From Pseudomarimonas sp964350895 (GTDB lineage: Bacteria > Pseudomonadota > Gammaproteobacteria > Xanthomonadales > Xanthomonadaceae): a DNA stretch of 64,000 nucleotides. The notes under the pieces are model-generated. The model was given only the letters and a program-made list of their open reading frames with translations, was not told where the DNA came from and did no database searches. This document shows positions 25,181 to 35,867 of the stretch, one piece after another. Both the position numbers and the translations under genes were made by a program. The DNA lies in contig CAYGMG010000003.1 in the NCBI GenBank assembly GCA_964350895.1, positions 1 to 64,000 of the forward strand, in the 5' to 3' direction. Position 1 is the stretch's first letter. Each line of letters begins with the position of its first letter.

Positions 25181-25738
25181 ATGGATAGCCCTTCTGCGCG
25201 AAGCAGCCTGTTCGGCGACGCACTCAGCTGCGAAAGCGAAATGCCGGTCGCCTATCGCAGCCATGCTCCGGAAGCGCAATCGGTGGATCGCGCCATCGAA
25301 CACTCCGAGATGGTGCTCAAGAGCCTGGCCCTGATCGAAGACGCGCCCCACGAGGAAGGCGACGAGCACGCCGCCGAGAAAGCGCACCTCCAGCGGCTTG
25401 AGGCCAAACTCAACCTGGTGCTTGAAACGCTGTCAGGGATCCTGCGCCGTGAGCGCAGCGACCTGCCCCAGCAGCGTTTCCGCTGGTCGCGCTTTGGCGC
25501 GGAAATTCTCCATCCCGGCGGCGAGCCGCCAGAGTCCGGCTTCCTGCTGCTGCAGCCCCTTGCCTGGCTGCCGCAGCGCCTGGAGCTACCGGTCGAATGC
25601 ATTGCCCGCGAGGCGCAGGACGCCGGCGCGACGCGGGTCTGGCTGCGCTTCTCACCCCAGCCTCCCGGGCTGGAACAAGCGCTGGAGCGGCACCTGTTCC
25701 GGCTGCACCGTCGCGAACTGGCCAAACGCAAAGGCTGA
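25181..25738 (+). CDS. Atypical PilZ-domain protein
   Basis: 185 residues. Residues about 35-95 form a charged, heptad-like helical region (LQRLEAKLNLVLETLSGILRR). Residues about 95-185 look like a PilZ barrel ending in the LFRLHRRELAKRK helix common in these proteins. The c-di-GMP motif D/N-x-S-x-x-G appears as RWSRFG, with Arg in place of Asp/Asn, and no clear upstream RxxxR is seen, so ligand binding may be lost or altered. Similar atypical, helix-tetramerising PilZ proteins are known in Xanthomonas. Its place between the fliS/T genes and fleQ suggests a link of c-di-GMP signalling to flagellar control. Confidence 0.75.
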   Translation: MDSPSARSSLFGDALSCESEMPVAYRSHAPEAQSVDRAIEHSEMVLKSLALIEDAPHEEGDEHAAEKAHLQRLEAKLNLVLETLSGILRRERSDLPQQRFRWSRFGAEILHPGGEPPESGFLLLQPLAWLPQRLELPVECIAREAQDAGATRVWLRFSPQPPGLEQALERHLFRLHRRELAKRKG

Positions 25739-25827
25739 ACTTCGCGGAGCGTGATCGCGCTGCTGGCGATGCGCGGCGCGCTGGGATACCGTTTGCCCAC
25801 GATGCAGGAAGCAAAGGCCATGAACGC

Positions 25828-27300
<1,473 letters not shown>

Positions 27301-27419
27301 GGCCGATTGTCCGGCGGCGACGACATTTTGACGTCGGCGCTGGCAAGCACCCGGGCAGCAAGCTGCGGATCCCCGGCGGGCGTGGCTCGGCGACGCGGCA
27401 GGAAGGGCTTCCGCATGAC

Positions 27420-27435
27420 GGGCACGCTTCTTGCT
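27420..27435 (+). promoter_or_regulatory. Sigma-54 promoter of the fliE operon
   Basis: GGGCACGCTTCTTGCT matches TGGCACG-N4-TTGCT with one mismatch. The predicted start is near 27447, 41 bases before fliE. A GGCGGG/CCCGCC hairpin spans 27443-27465 at the predicted 5' end. The 187-base gap 27301-27487 holds nothing else recognisable. Confidence 0.88.
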
Positions 27436-27487
27436 CTGGCATGGCGGGAAGACCAGCCACCCGCCCAGCGCGGCCAGGGAGACATCC

Positions 27488-27808
27488 ATGAGCGATGCCA
27501 TCGCATCCGTGCTCGCACAGATTCGCAGCCTGCAATCGCAGGTCAACATCGCCGCGCCCGCACCGGTCGAGTCGGCAGCGCCGCAGCGCAGCTTTTCGTC
27601 GACCCTGGAAGGCGCGCTGCGCAAGGTCAACGACGTCCAGGACGAATCGCGCCAGATGGCGCAGCGTTTCGAGCTGGGTGATCCGAACACCGATCTGGTC
27701 AAGGTCATGATCGCCTCGCAGCAGTCCCAGCTAGCGCTCCGGGCCACGGTCGAGGTACGCAACCGGGTCGTCCAGGCCTACCAGGACATCATGAACATGC
27801 CGCTGTAA
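27488..27808 (+). CDS. fliE: FliE, MS-ring to rod junction protein
   Basis: 106 residues. The FliE core FSSTLEGALRKVNDVQDESRQ (split) and FELGDPNTDLVKVMIASQQSQ (key part LVKVMIASQQSQLA) and the LRATVEVRNRVVQAYQDIMN end are canonical. FliE joins FliF to the FlgB rod and is the first rod protein exported. The frame opens earlier at 27431 inside the promoter region; ATG 27488 has AGGGAGA upstream. First gene of the fliEFGHIJ operon. Confidence 0.96.
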   Translation: MSDAIASVLAQIRSLQSQVNIAAPAPVESAAPQRSFSSTLEGALRKVNDVQDESRQMAQRFELGDPNTDLVKVMIASQQSQLALRATVEVRNRVVQAYQDIMNMPL

Positions 27809-27828
27809 GCGGCTGAGCAGGGAACGCC

Positions 27829-29553
27829 ATGTCTGCCGTCGTCGAAAGCCGTCCCAACGAAATCCGCCCCGCTCCGCAGAAAGCGCGAGCCGGGCTCAGC
27901 AGCCGCCGCTTGCAGGAAATGCCAGCGATCCGTCAGCTGATCCAGATCGTCATGCTGGCGGCCGCGCTCGCGCTTGGCCTGTGGGCGTTCTTCTGGTGGC
28001 AGCAGCCGGGCTTTACCTCGCTGTATTCCGGGCTTGCCGACCGTGACGCCGCAGAGATCAGCGAGGCGCTGCGCGCCGCCAACATCCCGTTCAGGCTGGA
28101 AGCTGCGGGCAGCACCATCGCCGTGCCGGAAGAGCAGCTCAACGAAGCGAGACTGAAGATGGCCGCGCTTGGCCTGCCGCAGGGCAGCCGCTCGGGCTTC
28201 GAGATGATTGAAGGCGAACAGGGCTTCGGGGTCAGCCAGTTCGTCGAAGGGGCGCGCTACCAGATGGCGCTGGAGACCGAACTGGCACGCACCATCATCA
28301 CCCTGCGCCCGGTGCGCAATGCCCGGGTCCATCTGGCCATGCCCAAGCCCAGCGCATTCACCCGCCAGCGCGACGAGTCGGCAGCCTCGGTGGTGCTGGA
28401 GATGTTCCCTGGCCGCGCGCTGGACGCCAACCAGACCAAGGCCATCGTCCACCTGGTTGCAACCAGCGTGCCTAACATGGCGCCCGAGCGGGTCACGGTG
28501 ATCGACCAGAGCGGTCGCATGCTCACCCAGCCCGACCCGAATTCCGAAGACGCGATCAACGATCGCCAGTTCGAACAGGTCCAGCGCGTACAGAACGACT
28601 ACGCGGCACGCATAGCGCGCCTGCTGGAACCAATGACTGGCGCCGGCCGGATCAGCGCCCAGGTCAGCGTCGACATGGACTTCTCCATGGTCGAAGAAGC
28701 CCGCGAGGTGTTCGGCGCCGAGCCGCAGAAAGTGCGTTCCGAGCAGGTCTCCGAGGAGAGCATGACCGGCACCACGGACGGCGGCATTCCGGGCGCCTTG
28801 CCCAACACGCCGCCCACCGGCGAGCCAAACCAGGCCGGCGCGCCGGATACTGCCCTGCCCTCATCGGCCATGCGCAGCCAGACCCGCAACTTCGAAATGG
28901 ACCGTACCCTGGTCCACAGCCGCCAGCAGCCAGGTCGCATCACCCGGGTCAGCGCAGCGGTGCTGGTCGACAACATTCCGCGCGGGGTCGACGCCGAGGG
29001 CAATGCGGTGACCACGCCGCTGGAGCCCGAGGAGCTTGCCCGCATCGAATCGCTGGTCCGCGAGGCGATCGGCTTCAGCGCCGAACGCGGCGATTCGGTC
29101 TCGGTGGTCAATGCCGGCTTCACTCGCCCGGAGCCGCTGGCCGAGCTGGAACCGCAGCCGTTCTGGGAGAACCCCACCATTCTGCAGTGGACGCGTTGGG
29201 GCTCGGGTGCGCTGGCGGTGCTTCTGGTCCTGCTGATGGTCGTGCGCCCCGCCCTGCGCCAGGTGCTTGAACCCGCCCCTGCGTTGAGCTCGCGTCGCAG
29301 CGATGAGGAAGACGACGAGGATCTCGACGAGGAAGAGGTCGAGGCGCGCGCCGCGGCCAGGCTGGAGAACCAGCGACGTCAGCTGGCAAGCGAAACCGGA
29401 GCGCGCAAGATGAGCGCTGAAGAAGAGGCGCACGGCATCCTCGCCGGCCCGGAGAACTATGAACAGCGCTTGACGGTGGCCAAGGCCGCTGTGCAGCAAG
29501 ACCCGCGACGCGTCGCCCAGGTAGTGAGAGGATGGGTCAATGCCAGCGAGTGA
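27829..29553 (+). CDS. fliF: FliF, MS-ring protein
   Basis: 574 residues. TM1 about residues 36-56 and TM2 about 455-477 bracket the periplasmic ring-building domains: YSGLADRDAAEISEALRAAN, IPFRLEAAGSTIAVPEEQL, ARYQMALETELARTIITL and RVHLAMPKPSAFTR (each a FliF motif). The acidic cytoplasmic tail ends PRRVAQVVRGWVN, the FliG-binding segment. It overlaps fliG by 14 bases. Confidence 0.97.
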   Translation: MSAVVESRPNEIRPAPQKARAGLSSRRLQEMPAIRQLIQIVMLAAALALGLWAFFWWQQPGFTSLYSGLADRDAAEISEALRAANIPFRLEAAGSTIAVPEEQLNEARLKMAALGLPQGSRSGFEMIEGEQGFGVSQFVEGARYQMALETELARTIITLRPVRNARVHLAMPKPSAFTRQRDESAASVVLEMFPGRALDANQTKAIVHLVATSVPNMAPERVTVIDQSGRMLTQPDPNSEDAINDRQFEQVQRVQNDYAARIARLLEPMTGAGRISAQVSVDMDFSMVEEAREVFGAEPQKVRSEQVSEESMTGTTDGGIPGALPNTPPTGEPNQAGAPDTALPSSAMRSQTRNFEMDRTLVHSRQQPGRITRVSAAVLVDNIPRGVDAEGNAVTTPLEPEELARIESLVREAIGFSAERGDSVSVVNAGFTRPEPLAELEPQPFWENPTILQWTRWGSGALAVLLVLLMVVRPALRQVLEPAPALSSRRSDEEDDEDLDEEEVEARAAARLENQRRQLASETGARKMSAEEEAHGILAGPENYEQRLTVAKAAVQQDPRRVAQVVRGWVNASE

Positions 29554-30556
29554 GACCAAGCTTCCCGAGCTCAGCGGCGTGCAGCGTGCCGCCGTATTGC
29601 TGATGTCGTTGGGCGAGAACGACGCTGCCCAGGTGCTCAAGCACATGAGCGCCAAGGAAGTGCAGAAGCTCGGCATGGCCATGGCGACCATGCAGAACGT
29701 CACGCGTACGGCGGTCGAGCACGTCATGGGCGAATTCGTCGACGAGCTGCGCGAGCAGACCTCGCTCGGTGTCGGCGCAGATGACTACGTTCGCAACGTG
29801 CTGGTCCAGGCGCTCGGCGAGGACAAGGCCAGCGGCCTGATCGACCGGATCCTGCTCGGACGCAACACCCGTGGCCTCGACAATCTCAAGTGGATGGAGC
29901 CGCGGGCGATCGCCGAAATGATCCGCAACGAACATCCGCAGATCCAGTCGATCGTGCTCGCCCATCTGGACAGCGACCAGGCCGCCGACGTGCTCAAGTC
30001 CCTGCCCGAACGCAGCCGCGGCGACATCGTCCTGCGCATCGCCCGGCTCGACGGCATTCCTCCGCATGCGCTCAATGAACTCAACGAGGTCATGGAGAAG
30101 CAGTTCACCGGATCGCAGACCAGCCGTTCCTCCGCCGTGGGCGGGATCAAGGTGGCAGCGAACATCATCAACGAGCTGGACACCACGACTGAACAGCTGG
30201 TTATGTCCTCGCTCAGCTCGGTGGACTCCGATCTTGGATCGCAGATCCGCGAACTGATGTTCGTGTTCGACGATCTGGGCAATCTCGAGGACCGCGCCAT
30301 CCAGACCATGCTTCGCGAAGTGCCGAACGACAAGCTCGGCCTTGCCCTGCGCGGCGGCGATCCGAAGGTCAAGGAGAAGATTCTCAAGAACATGTCGCAG
30401 CGCGCATCGCAGATCCTCCAGGAAGACATGGAAGCGCGCGGCCCGGTGCGGCTTTCCGAGGTCGAGGAAGCGCAGAAGGAAATCCTCGGTATCGTCCGTC
30501 GGCTGGCTGACGAAGGGCAGCTGCAGATGGCCGGCAAGGGTGAGGAACTGCTGTGA
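29540..30556 (+). CDS. fliG: FliG, rotor switch protein
   Basis: 338 residues. N-terminal LSGVQRAAVLLMSLGENDAA binds FliF; the middle holds EHPQIQSIVLAHLDSDQAAD; the C-terminal torque helix has VFDDLGNLEDRAIQTMLREV, where the charged residues face the stator. EHPQ and the Gly-Gly hinge region appear normal. FliG transmits stator force to the ring and sets direction with FliM. It overlaps fliF by 14 and fliH by 4 bases. Confidence 0.97.
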   Translation: MPASETKLPELSGVQRAAVLLMSLGENDAAQVLKHMSAKEVQKLGMAMATMQNVTRTAVEHVMGEFVDELREQTSLGVGADDYVRNVLVQALGEDKASGLIDRILLGRNTRGLDNLKWMEPRAIAEMIRNEHPQIQSIVLAHLDSDQAADVLKSLPERSRGDIVLRIARLDGIPPHALNELNEVMEKQFTGSQTSRSSAVGGIKVAANIINELDTTTEQLVMSSLSSVDSDLGSQIRELMFVFDDLGNLEDRAIQTMLREVPNDKLGLALRGGDPKVKEKILKNMSQRASQILQEDMEARGPVRLSEVEEAQKEILGIVRRLADEGQLQMAGKGEELL

Positions 30557-31146
30557 GCGCAGCGAGCCCCGAACGCTGGAAAGCACCCGACTTCGACCCA
30601 TCCCCGCCGCCCTTGGCAGGCGGTCAGCGGATCGGCCCGAGTGTCGAGGAGCTGGCCGAAATACAGCGTGCCGCCCACGAAGAAGGCCGCGCCGCCGGCT
30701 ACGCCGAAGGACTGGCCGCCGGCCAGGCCGACGTCGAACGCCTGCAGCAGCAGCTTGTCGCGGTGCTGCGCAGCCTGTCCGCGCCGCTGGTCGATCTGGA
30801 CCAGGAGGTCGGCGAGGCACTCGGCGCGCTGGCCGTGCGCATCGCTGGCGCTCTGCTCGAAGAGGCTTACGACGCCGAACCCGAGCGGCTGGCGCGCCTT
30901 GTCCGCGCCACGCTGGAAACCGCCGGCATGGAACGCAACGCGCTGGAAGTGCGCCTGCAGCCGCAGGACCTAGGCCTGGTGCAGACCCTGCTGCAGGACG
31001 ATGCCCTGCGGCTGGTTGCCGACCCTGCCCTGCAGCGCGGCGACGTACGCGTGCACGGCGCCAACATGCGCATCGATGCGGCCCTTGAAACCCGCCTGCG
31101 CTCGGCGTTTGCCTCGCTGCGGGTCGAGGAGACCCCCGACGCATGA
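30553..31146 (+). CDS. fliH: FliH, export ATPase regulator
   Basis: 197 residues. The middle contains the helical AHEEGRAAGYAEGLAAGQAD stretch with the Gly-xxx-Gly repeats characteristic of FliH. The C terminus DVRVHGANMRIDAALETRLR corresponds to the FliI-binding domain. FliH dimers hold FliI, inhibit ATP hydrolysis and dock the complex at FliN. It overlaps fliG and fliI by 4 bases each. Confidence 0.93.
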   Translation: MSAASPERWKAPDFDPSPPPLAGGQRIGPSVEELAEIQRAAHEEGRAAGYAEGLAAGQADVERLQQQLVAVLRSLSAPLVDLDQEVGEALGALAVRIAGALLEEAYDAEPERLARLVRATLETAGMERNALEVRLQPQDLGLVQTLLQDDALRLVADPALQRGDVRVHGANMRIDAALETRLRSAFASLRVEETPDA

Positions 31147-32558
31147 ACGCTGCCGCCTTCGATCCGGCCCGCCGCCAGCACGCCCTCGCCAGGCGACTCG
31201 CGGCCACCCGCTGTGCGCTGGCCGACGACCGCGGAGCGATCCGCGAAGGCATCCTGCGCCGGGTGGTGGGCCTGACGCTGGAGGCCAGCGGCTGTCGACT
31301 GCCGCTGGGCGCGCCAGCGCGGGTGGAAACTGCAAACGAGCGCTGGATCGATGCCGAGGTGGTCGGCTTCGCCGGCGAACGCACCTTCCTGATGCCCGGC
31401 TCGGAACTGCAGGGCGTGTTGCCCGAGGCCAGGGTGATTCCCCGCCGCGGCGGCAGCGAAGTCGCGGTCGGCCGCGCGTTGCTGGGCCGTGTGATCGACA
31501 GCAATGGCAACCCGCTCGACAGCCTGGGCCCGGTTCGCGCCGAGGCCCGGATCGCGCTGAACGGCGTGCCCATCAACCCGCTGCAGCGGGAACCGATCCG
31601 CACCCCGCTGGATGTCGGCGTGCGGGTCATCAATGCGGCCTTGCCGATCGGGCGTGGCCAGCGCGTCGGCCTGATGGCAGGTTCGGGCGTTGGCAAGTCC
31701 ACCCTGCTCGGCATGATGACCCGCTACACCGGTGCCGATGTCGTCGTGGTCGGACTGATCGGCGAGCGTGGCCGCGAGGTGCGCGAGTTCATCGAGACCA
31801 CCCTGGGTCCGGACGGCCTCAAGCGCGCAGTGATCATCGCCACCCCGGCCGACCGGCCGCCGCTGGCGCGGGTGCACGCCGCACACCGGGCCACGGCGAT
31901 TGCCGAGTGGTTCCGCGACCAGGGCCTCAACGTGTTGCTGCTGATGGATTCGCTCACCCGCTATGCGCATGCGCTGCGCGAGATCGGCTTGTCGGTCGGC
32001 GAGCCACCCACCACCCGCGGCTATCCGCCTTCGGTGTTCGCCAAGCTGCCGGCTCTGGTCGAGCGCGCCGGCAATGGCAGCGGCCGGGGCGGATCGATCA
32101 CCGCGTTCTACACAGTACTCACCGAGGGTGATGACCTGCAGGATCCGGTTGCCGACACCGCCCGTGCCATCCTCGACGGGCACATCGTGCTGTCGCGACG
32201 GATTGCTGACGCCGGTGTCTATCCGGCGGTCGACATCGAAAGCTCAGTCAGCCGCGTGGCGCCCGAGATCACCGACCCTGCCTGGCGCGAGCGGATCCGC
32301 CGGCTGCGGCAGATGGTCTCGGCCTACAGCAGTCATCGCGACCTGATCTCGATCGGCGCCTACCAGCGCGGCAGCGATCCGCGCGTCGATCAGGCGATCG
32401 AGCGTTGGCCGCAGATCAACGCTTTCGTATCCCAGGATGTCAGCGAGCCCGCGCCGCTGGAGGCCAGCCTGAAAGCGCTGGAATCGATTACCGCCGAGCG
32501 GCCCGATCCGAAGGTCGATACCAGGCCCGCCGACAACCGCAAGGAGGCCAGCGCATGA
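31143..32558 (+). CDS. fliI: FliI, flagellar export ATPase
   Basis: 471 residues. F1-beta-like ATPase with Walker A GSGVGKSTLLG, the Walker B segment VLLLMDSLTRYAHALREIGL (split) and the flagellar-type GEPPTTRGYPPSVFAKLP motif. FliI forms a hexamer at the export gate and uses ATP with FliH and FliJ to unload substrates from chaperones. The C-terminal tail after LESITAE is unusually charged and degenerate but short. Confidence 0.97.
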   Translation: MNAAAFDPARRQHALARRLAATRCALADDRGAIREGILRRVVGLTLEASGCRLPLGAPARVETANERWIDAEVVGFAGERTFLMPGSELQGVLPEARVIPRRGGSEVAVGRALLGRVIDSNGNPLDSLGPVRAEARIALNGVPINPLQREPIRTPLDVGVRVINAALPIGRGQRVGLMAGSGVGKSTLLGMMTRYTGADVVVVGLIGERGREVREFIETTLGPDGLKRAVIIATPADRPPLARVHAAHRATAIAEWFRDQGLNVLLLMDSLTRYAHALREIGLSVGEPPTTRGYPPSVFAKLPALVERAGNGSGRGGSITAFYTVLTEGDDLQDPVADTARAILDGHIVLSRRIADAGVYPAVDIESSVSRVAPEITDPAWRERIRRLRQMVSAYSSHRDLISIGAYQRGSDPRVDQAIERWPQINAFVSQDVSEPAPLEASLKALESITAERPDPKVDTRPADNRKEASA

Positions 32559-33004
32559 ACAACAAGATTCGCCGCATCGACCCGCTGATCCGGCGGGCCG
32601 ATGAACGTCGCGACGCCGTGGCCAGGGAGTTTGCCAAGCGCAGCCAGGCCGTCGCCCAGCAGGAGCAACGCCTGGGAGACCTGTTGCGCTTTTCCGAGGA
32701 GTACGCCGGCTGGCCCGAGGGCAGTACCTTCAGCCCGGCGCAGCTGGCCAACCGGGAAGCATTTCGCAGCAAGCTGGGGCAGGCAGTCCAGCTGCAGCGC
32801 GGACAGGTCGACCAGGTGCGCTCACACGCCGAGCTTGAGCGCGCGCGGCTTGGTGTCGCCGCGCGCGAATCGCAGGTCTACCACAAGCTCGCCGCCCGCT
32901 ATCGCAGCGAGCAGCAGGTGGACGAGGCGCGTCGCGAACAGAAATCCCTGGACGAGCATGCGCTGCGCCGGCACCCCGGCAGCCGCGACGAGGAATCCCG
33001 CTGA
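32555..33004 (+). CDS. fliJ: FliJ, export central stalk protein
   Basis: 149 residues, an all-helical coiled coil (RRADERRDAVAREFAKRSQA; QQEQRLGDLLRF; RSEQQVDEARREQKSLDEHA). Position after fliI and the antiparallel coiled-coil pattern identify FliJ, which sits like the gamma subunit in the FliI hexamer and recycles chaperones. ATG overlaps the fliI stop by 4 bases with AAGGAGG upstream. Confidence 0.9.
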   Translation: MNNKIRRIDPLIRRADERRDAVAREFAKRSQAVAQQEQRLGDLLRFSEEYAGWPEGSTFSPAQLANREAFRSKLGQAVQLQRGQVDQVRSHAELERARLGVAARESQVYHKLAARYRSEQQVDEARREQKSLDEHALRRHPGSRDEESR

Positions 33005-34254
33005 TGAACACCGCACCGACCCCGGCTTCGACGCCCTCGACCAGTGGCAACAACGCCACCGGACAGACCAGCGCAGGCCCTCCCGCTGACGCCTTTGCCT
33101 TGCTCTTCGGCAGCGTGCAGGGGGCGCCCTTGCTGGTTCCCAGCGCGCCGATCAGCGAGCAGCTCGCCAGCGATGATCCGCCTGCCGTCGGCGCGGACCT
33201 TTCCGGCTGGCTGCAGCAGTTGCCGCTTTCGCCCTTGGTGCTGTCGACTGGCGACAGCGCACGCGATGCGGGCGCGCAGCCGGCCTCGCTGCTGAGCGCC
33301 ACGGCGGCGACGGCCATCGCGCCTGATAGCGGTCCGGGCAGCGCGCCGACATGGAGCGCGGCGGATCTGGTCCCGCTCTCCGCCGCTCCGCCGAGCCAGC
33401 CGGTCGACGCAGCGCAGCTGCTGGCCAGCCGTGCGCCGCCCGGATCCACCTCGATGCTGCCGAACGCAGGCGCGAATGTGCCGACCGCAGCCTCGCTCTC
33501 TGCTGCCATCAGCGCCGCGGCCAAGGCCGGCCCTGCCGATGGCTTGGCCGGCAAGGCCCCTGGCACGCCCGGCGACACGCCGCGCGCAGCGCCGACCGCA
33601 AGCCCACAGATTCAATCTGCCTTGATCACCCTCGCCAGCGCGCAGCACCAGGGGCCGCAGGAAGGTCTGCAGGCAGCCGTGCGGCCCGGCGAAGCGGTGG
33701 CCACCGCGCTGCTGCAGCGTACCGAACTGCGCGGCAGCGCCGTGGATTCCAGCGCGGCCGCGCATGCCGCCAGCAGCACGGCGAGCCCACCTGCCCAGGC
33801 CCTCGCCGTGGCCCTGCCACCCGGCTCTGCGCCGCGGATCGACCAGGCCTTCGCCGAGGGCATGGCAATCCGCCTGCAGTGGATGTCGCAGCAGCAGGTG
33901 GGACGGGTCGAGATCCAGCTGCACCCCGAAGACCTCGGCAGCATCGACGTGCAGATCGAGTTCGAAGGCAAGGCGATTCGCGCCGAATTCCAGTCGCCCG
34001 TGGCCGATGTTCGGCATCTGCTCGAATCCACTCTGCCGCGGCTGCGCGAACTGCTCGAAGCCCACGGCCTGCAGCTACGCCATGCCGATGTCGGTAGCGG
34101 TCAAGGCCAGGGCCAGCCGGGCTCGCAGCGTCAGGAGGGTAGCGCCTCACTGCCCGGCTCGCGCGGCGCCGTGCGCGAGGAAGTCTCGGGCGAGCAGCGC
34201 AATGCATTGCCGCGCGGCGCGCAGCACGGCGGTCAGCTTTCCGAGTACGCCTAG
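33004..34254 (+). CDS. fliK: FliK, hook-length control protein
   Basis: 416 residues. The N-terminal two thirds are Ala/Pro/Ser-rich and low complexity, as expected for the molecular-ruler part. The C-terminal Flg_hook domain is clear: QQQVGRVEIQLHPEDLGSID (split), then EGKAIRAEFQSPVADVRHLL and LRELLEAHGLQL. FliK measures hook length and switches export to filament substrates through FlhB. Its ATG shares one base with the fliJ stop. Confidence 0.93.
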   Translation: MNTAPTPASTPSTSGNNATGQTSAGPPADAFALLFGSVQGAPLLVPSAPISEQLASDDPPAVGADLSGWLQQLPLSPLVLSTGDSARDAGAQPASLLSATAATAIAPDSGPGSAPTWSAADLVPLSAAPPSQPVDAAQLLASRAPPGSTSMLPNAGANVPTAASLSAAISAAAKAGPADGLAGKAPGTPGDTPRAAPTASPQIQSALITLASAQHQGPQEGLQAAVRPGEAVATALLQRTELRGSAVDSSAAAHAASSTASPPAQALAVALPPGSAPRIDQAFAEGMAIRLQWMSQQQVGRVEIQLHPEDLGSIDVQIEFEGKAIRAEFQSPVADVRHLLESTLPRLRELLEAHGLQLRHADVGSGQGQGQPGSQRQEGSASLPGSRGAVREEVSGEQRNALPRGAQHGGQLSEYA

Positions 34255-34343
34255 GCGATCGGCGGAATCCTCCCACCCGGCTCGGCTAATATGGCCGCCG
34301 AGCTTCCCGGAACATCGACTTCAGGCAACAGGAGTTTTCGCGC

Positions 34344-34850
34344 ATGGCGGGCAAGGCAGCGACAAAGGAAAAAGCGGCAGGTGGCGGCAAGAAGTGGCTG
34401 ATCCCGCTGATCATCGGCGTGGTGGTGGCCGCCGGCGCCGGCGCCGGCGTCGCGTTCTTCCTCGGTGGCAAGGCCGAGGCGCCCGAGGCCGGCTCGGAAG
34501 TGCCCGCCGAAGCGGCTGCAGCGAATACCGAGCCGCCTACCTATATCGCCCTCGACCCGCCCTTCGTGGTCAATCTGGCCGACCCCGGCGGCGACCGCTA
34601 CCTTCAGGTCGAGGTCCAGCTGATGGGCCGGACCAAGGGCATCGAAGAGCGCCTTGCCACCCACATGCCGGTGATCCGCAACCGCTTGCTGCTGTTGTTC
34701 TCGCAGCAGACCGTGGATGGCGTGCGCACGCGCGAAGCCAAGGAGGCACTGCAGACCAAGGCCCTCGAAGAGGTCCAGGCCGTGCTCACCGAGGCGACCG
34801 GCTCGACGGGCATCGAAGCGCTCTACTTCACCAGCTTTGTCACCCAGTAG
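34344..34850 (+). CDS. fliL: FliL, stator-associated membrane protein
   Basis: 168 residues with one N-terminal membrane helix (WLIPLIIGVVVAAGAGAGVA) and a periplasmic domain starting YIALDPPFVVNLADPGGDRY, the FliL motif, ending TSFVTQ. FliL surrounds the stator and aids torque under load. Start ATG 34344 has CAGGAG upstream. The 89-bp gap after fliK holds a small GCTCGGC/GCCGCCGAGC stem around 34280-34302 and no clear promoter. Confidence 0.93.
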   Translation: MAGKAATKEKAAGGGKKWLIPLIIGVVVAAGAGAGVAFFLGGKAEAPEAGSEVPAEAAAANTEPPTYIALDPPFVVNLADPGGDRYLQVEVQLMGRTKGIEERLATHMPVIRNRLLLLFSQQTVDGVRTREAKEALQTKALEEVQAVLTEATGSTGIEALYFTSFVTQ

Positions 34851-34853
34851 GCC

Positions 34854-35867
34854 ATGGGCGCCGACCTGCTCTCCCAAGACGAGATCGACGCCCTCCTGCA
34901 TGGCGTCGACTCCGGTGATGTGGAAACCGAGCCAGAGCCGGTAGACCCAACCGAGGTCCGCACCTACGACCTGGCCAGCCAGGAGCGCATCGTCCGCGGC
35001 CGGATGCCGACCCTGGAAATGATCAACGAGCGCTTCGTCCGGCTCTGGCGGGTTGGCCTTTTCAATCTGCTGCGGCGCTCGGCCGAGATCAGCGTGCGCG
35101 GCATCGAGCTGCACAAGTTCATGGACTACGTGCACACCCTCTACGTGCCGACCAACCTCAACCTGGTCAAGCTCAAGCCGCTGCGCGGCACCGCCCTGGT
35201 GCTGTTCGAGCCCAAGCTGGTGTTCACCGTGGTAGACAACTTCTTCGGCGGCGACGGCCGCTACCCGACCAAGATCGAGGGGCGCGAGTTCACTGCCACC
35301 GAGATGCGGGTGATCCAGCTCATGCTCAAGCAGACCTTCGAGGACCTGCAGGAGGCTTGGGCGCCGGTGCTCAAGGTCGAGTTCGAGTACCTTAACTCCG
35401 AGGTCAATCCGCACTTCGCGACCATCGTCAGTCCGCGTGAATACGTGGTCGTCAGCCGCTTCCATCTGGAGCTGGAAGGTGGCGGTGGCGAGCTGCATGT
35501 GACCCTTCCCTACTCGATGATCGAGCCGATTCGTGACCTGCTGGATGCCGGCGTCGCCAGCGACCGGGTCGAGCGCGACGAAGGCTGGGTGACCGCGATG
35601 CACGAGCAGCTGCGCGAAGCCGAGGTCGAGTTCACCTGCACGCTTGCCGAGCTGCGCTCGACCATCGGCAAGGTGGTCAAGTGGAAGACCGGCGACATCA
35701 TTCCTCTGGAGATGCCCGAAGAAGTGCCGTTGTCGATCGAGAAGCAGCCGCTTTTCTACGGAGCCTTCGGGGTTTCCGACGGGCACCCCGCGGTCCGCAT
35801 CGACCGCATCGTCGCGCCGGTGCGGACCATGACCGAGCTCGAACTGACCAAGGCGAAAGTCCAATGA
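34854..35867 (+). CDS. fliM: FliM, switch protein and CheY-P target
   Basis: 337 residues. The N terminus LLSQDEIDALLHGVDSG is the CheY-P-binding peptide. It is followed by RMPTLEMINERFVRLWRVGL (split) and the C-terminal FliN-like fold (RSTIGKVVKWKTGDIIPLEM, split). FliM with FliG and FliN forms the C-ring and flips rotation on CheY-P binding. It overlaps fliN by 4 bases. Confidence 0.97.
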   Translation: MGADLLSQDEIDALLHGVDSGDVETEPEPVDPTEVRTYDLASQERIVRGRMPTLEMINERFVRLWRVGLFNLLRRSAEISVRGIELHKFMDYVHTLYVPTNLNLVKLKPLRGTALVLFEPKLVFTVVDNFFGGDGRYPTKIEGREFTATEMRVIQLMLKQTFEDLQEAWAPVLKVEFEYLNSEVNPHFATIVSPREYVVVSRFHLELEGGGGELHVTLPYSMIEPIRDLLDAGVASDRVERDEGWVTAMHEQLREAEVEFTCTLAELRSTIGKVVKWKTGDIIPLEMPEEVPLSIEKQPLFYGAFGVSDGHPAVRIDRIVAPVRTMTELELTKAKVQ

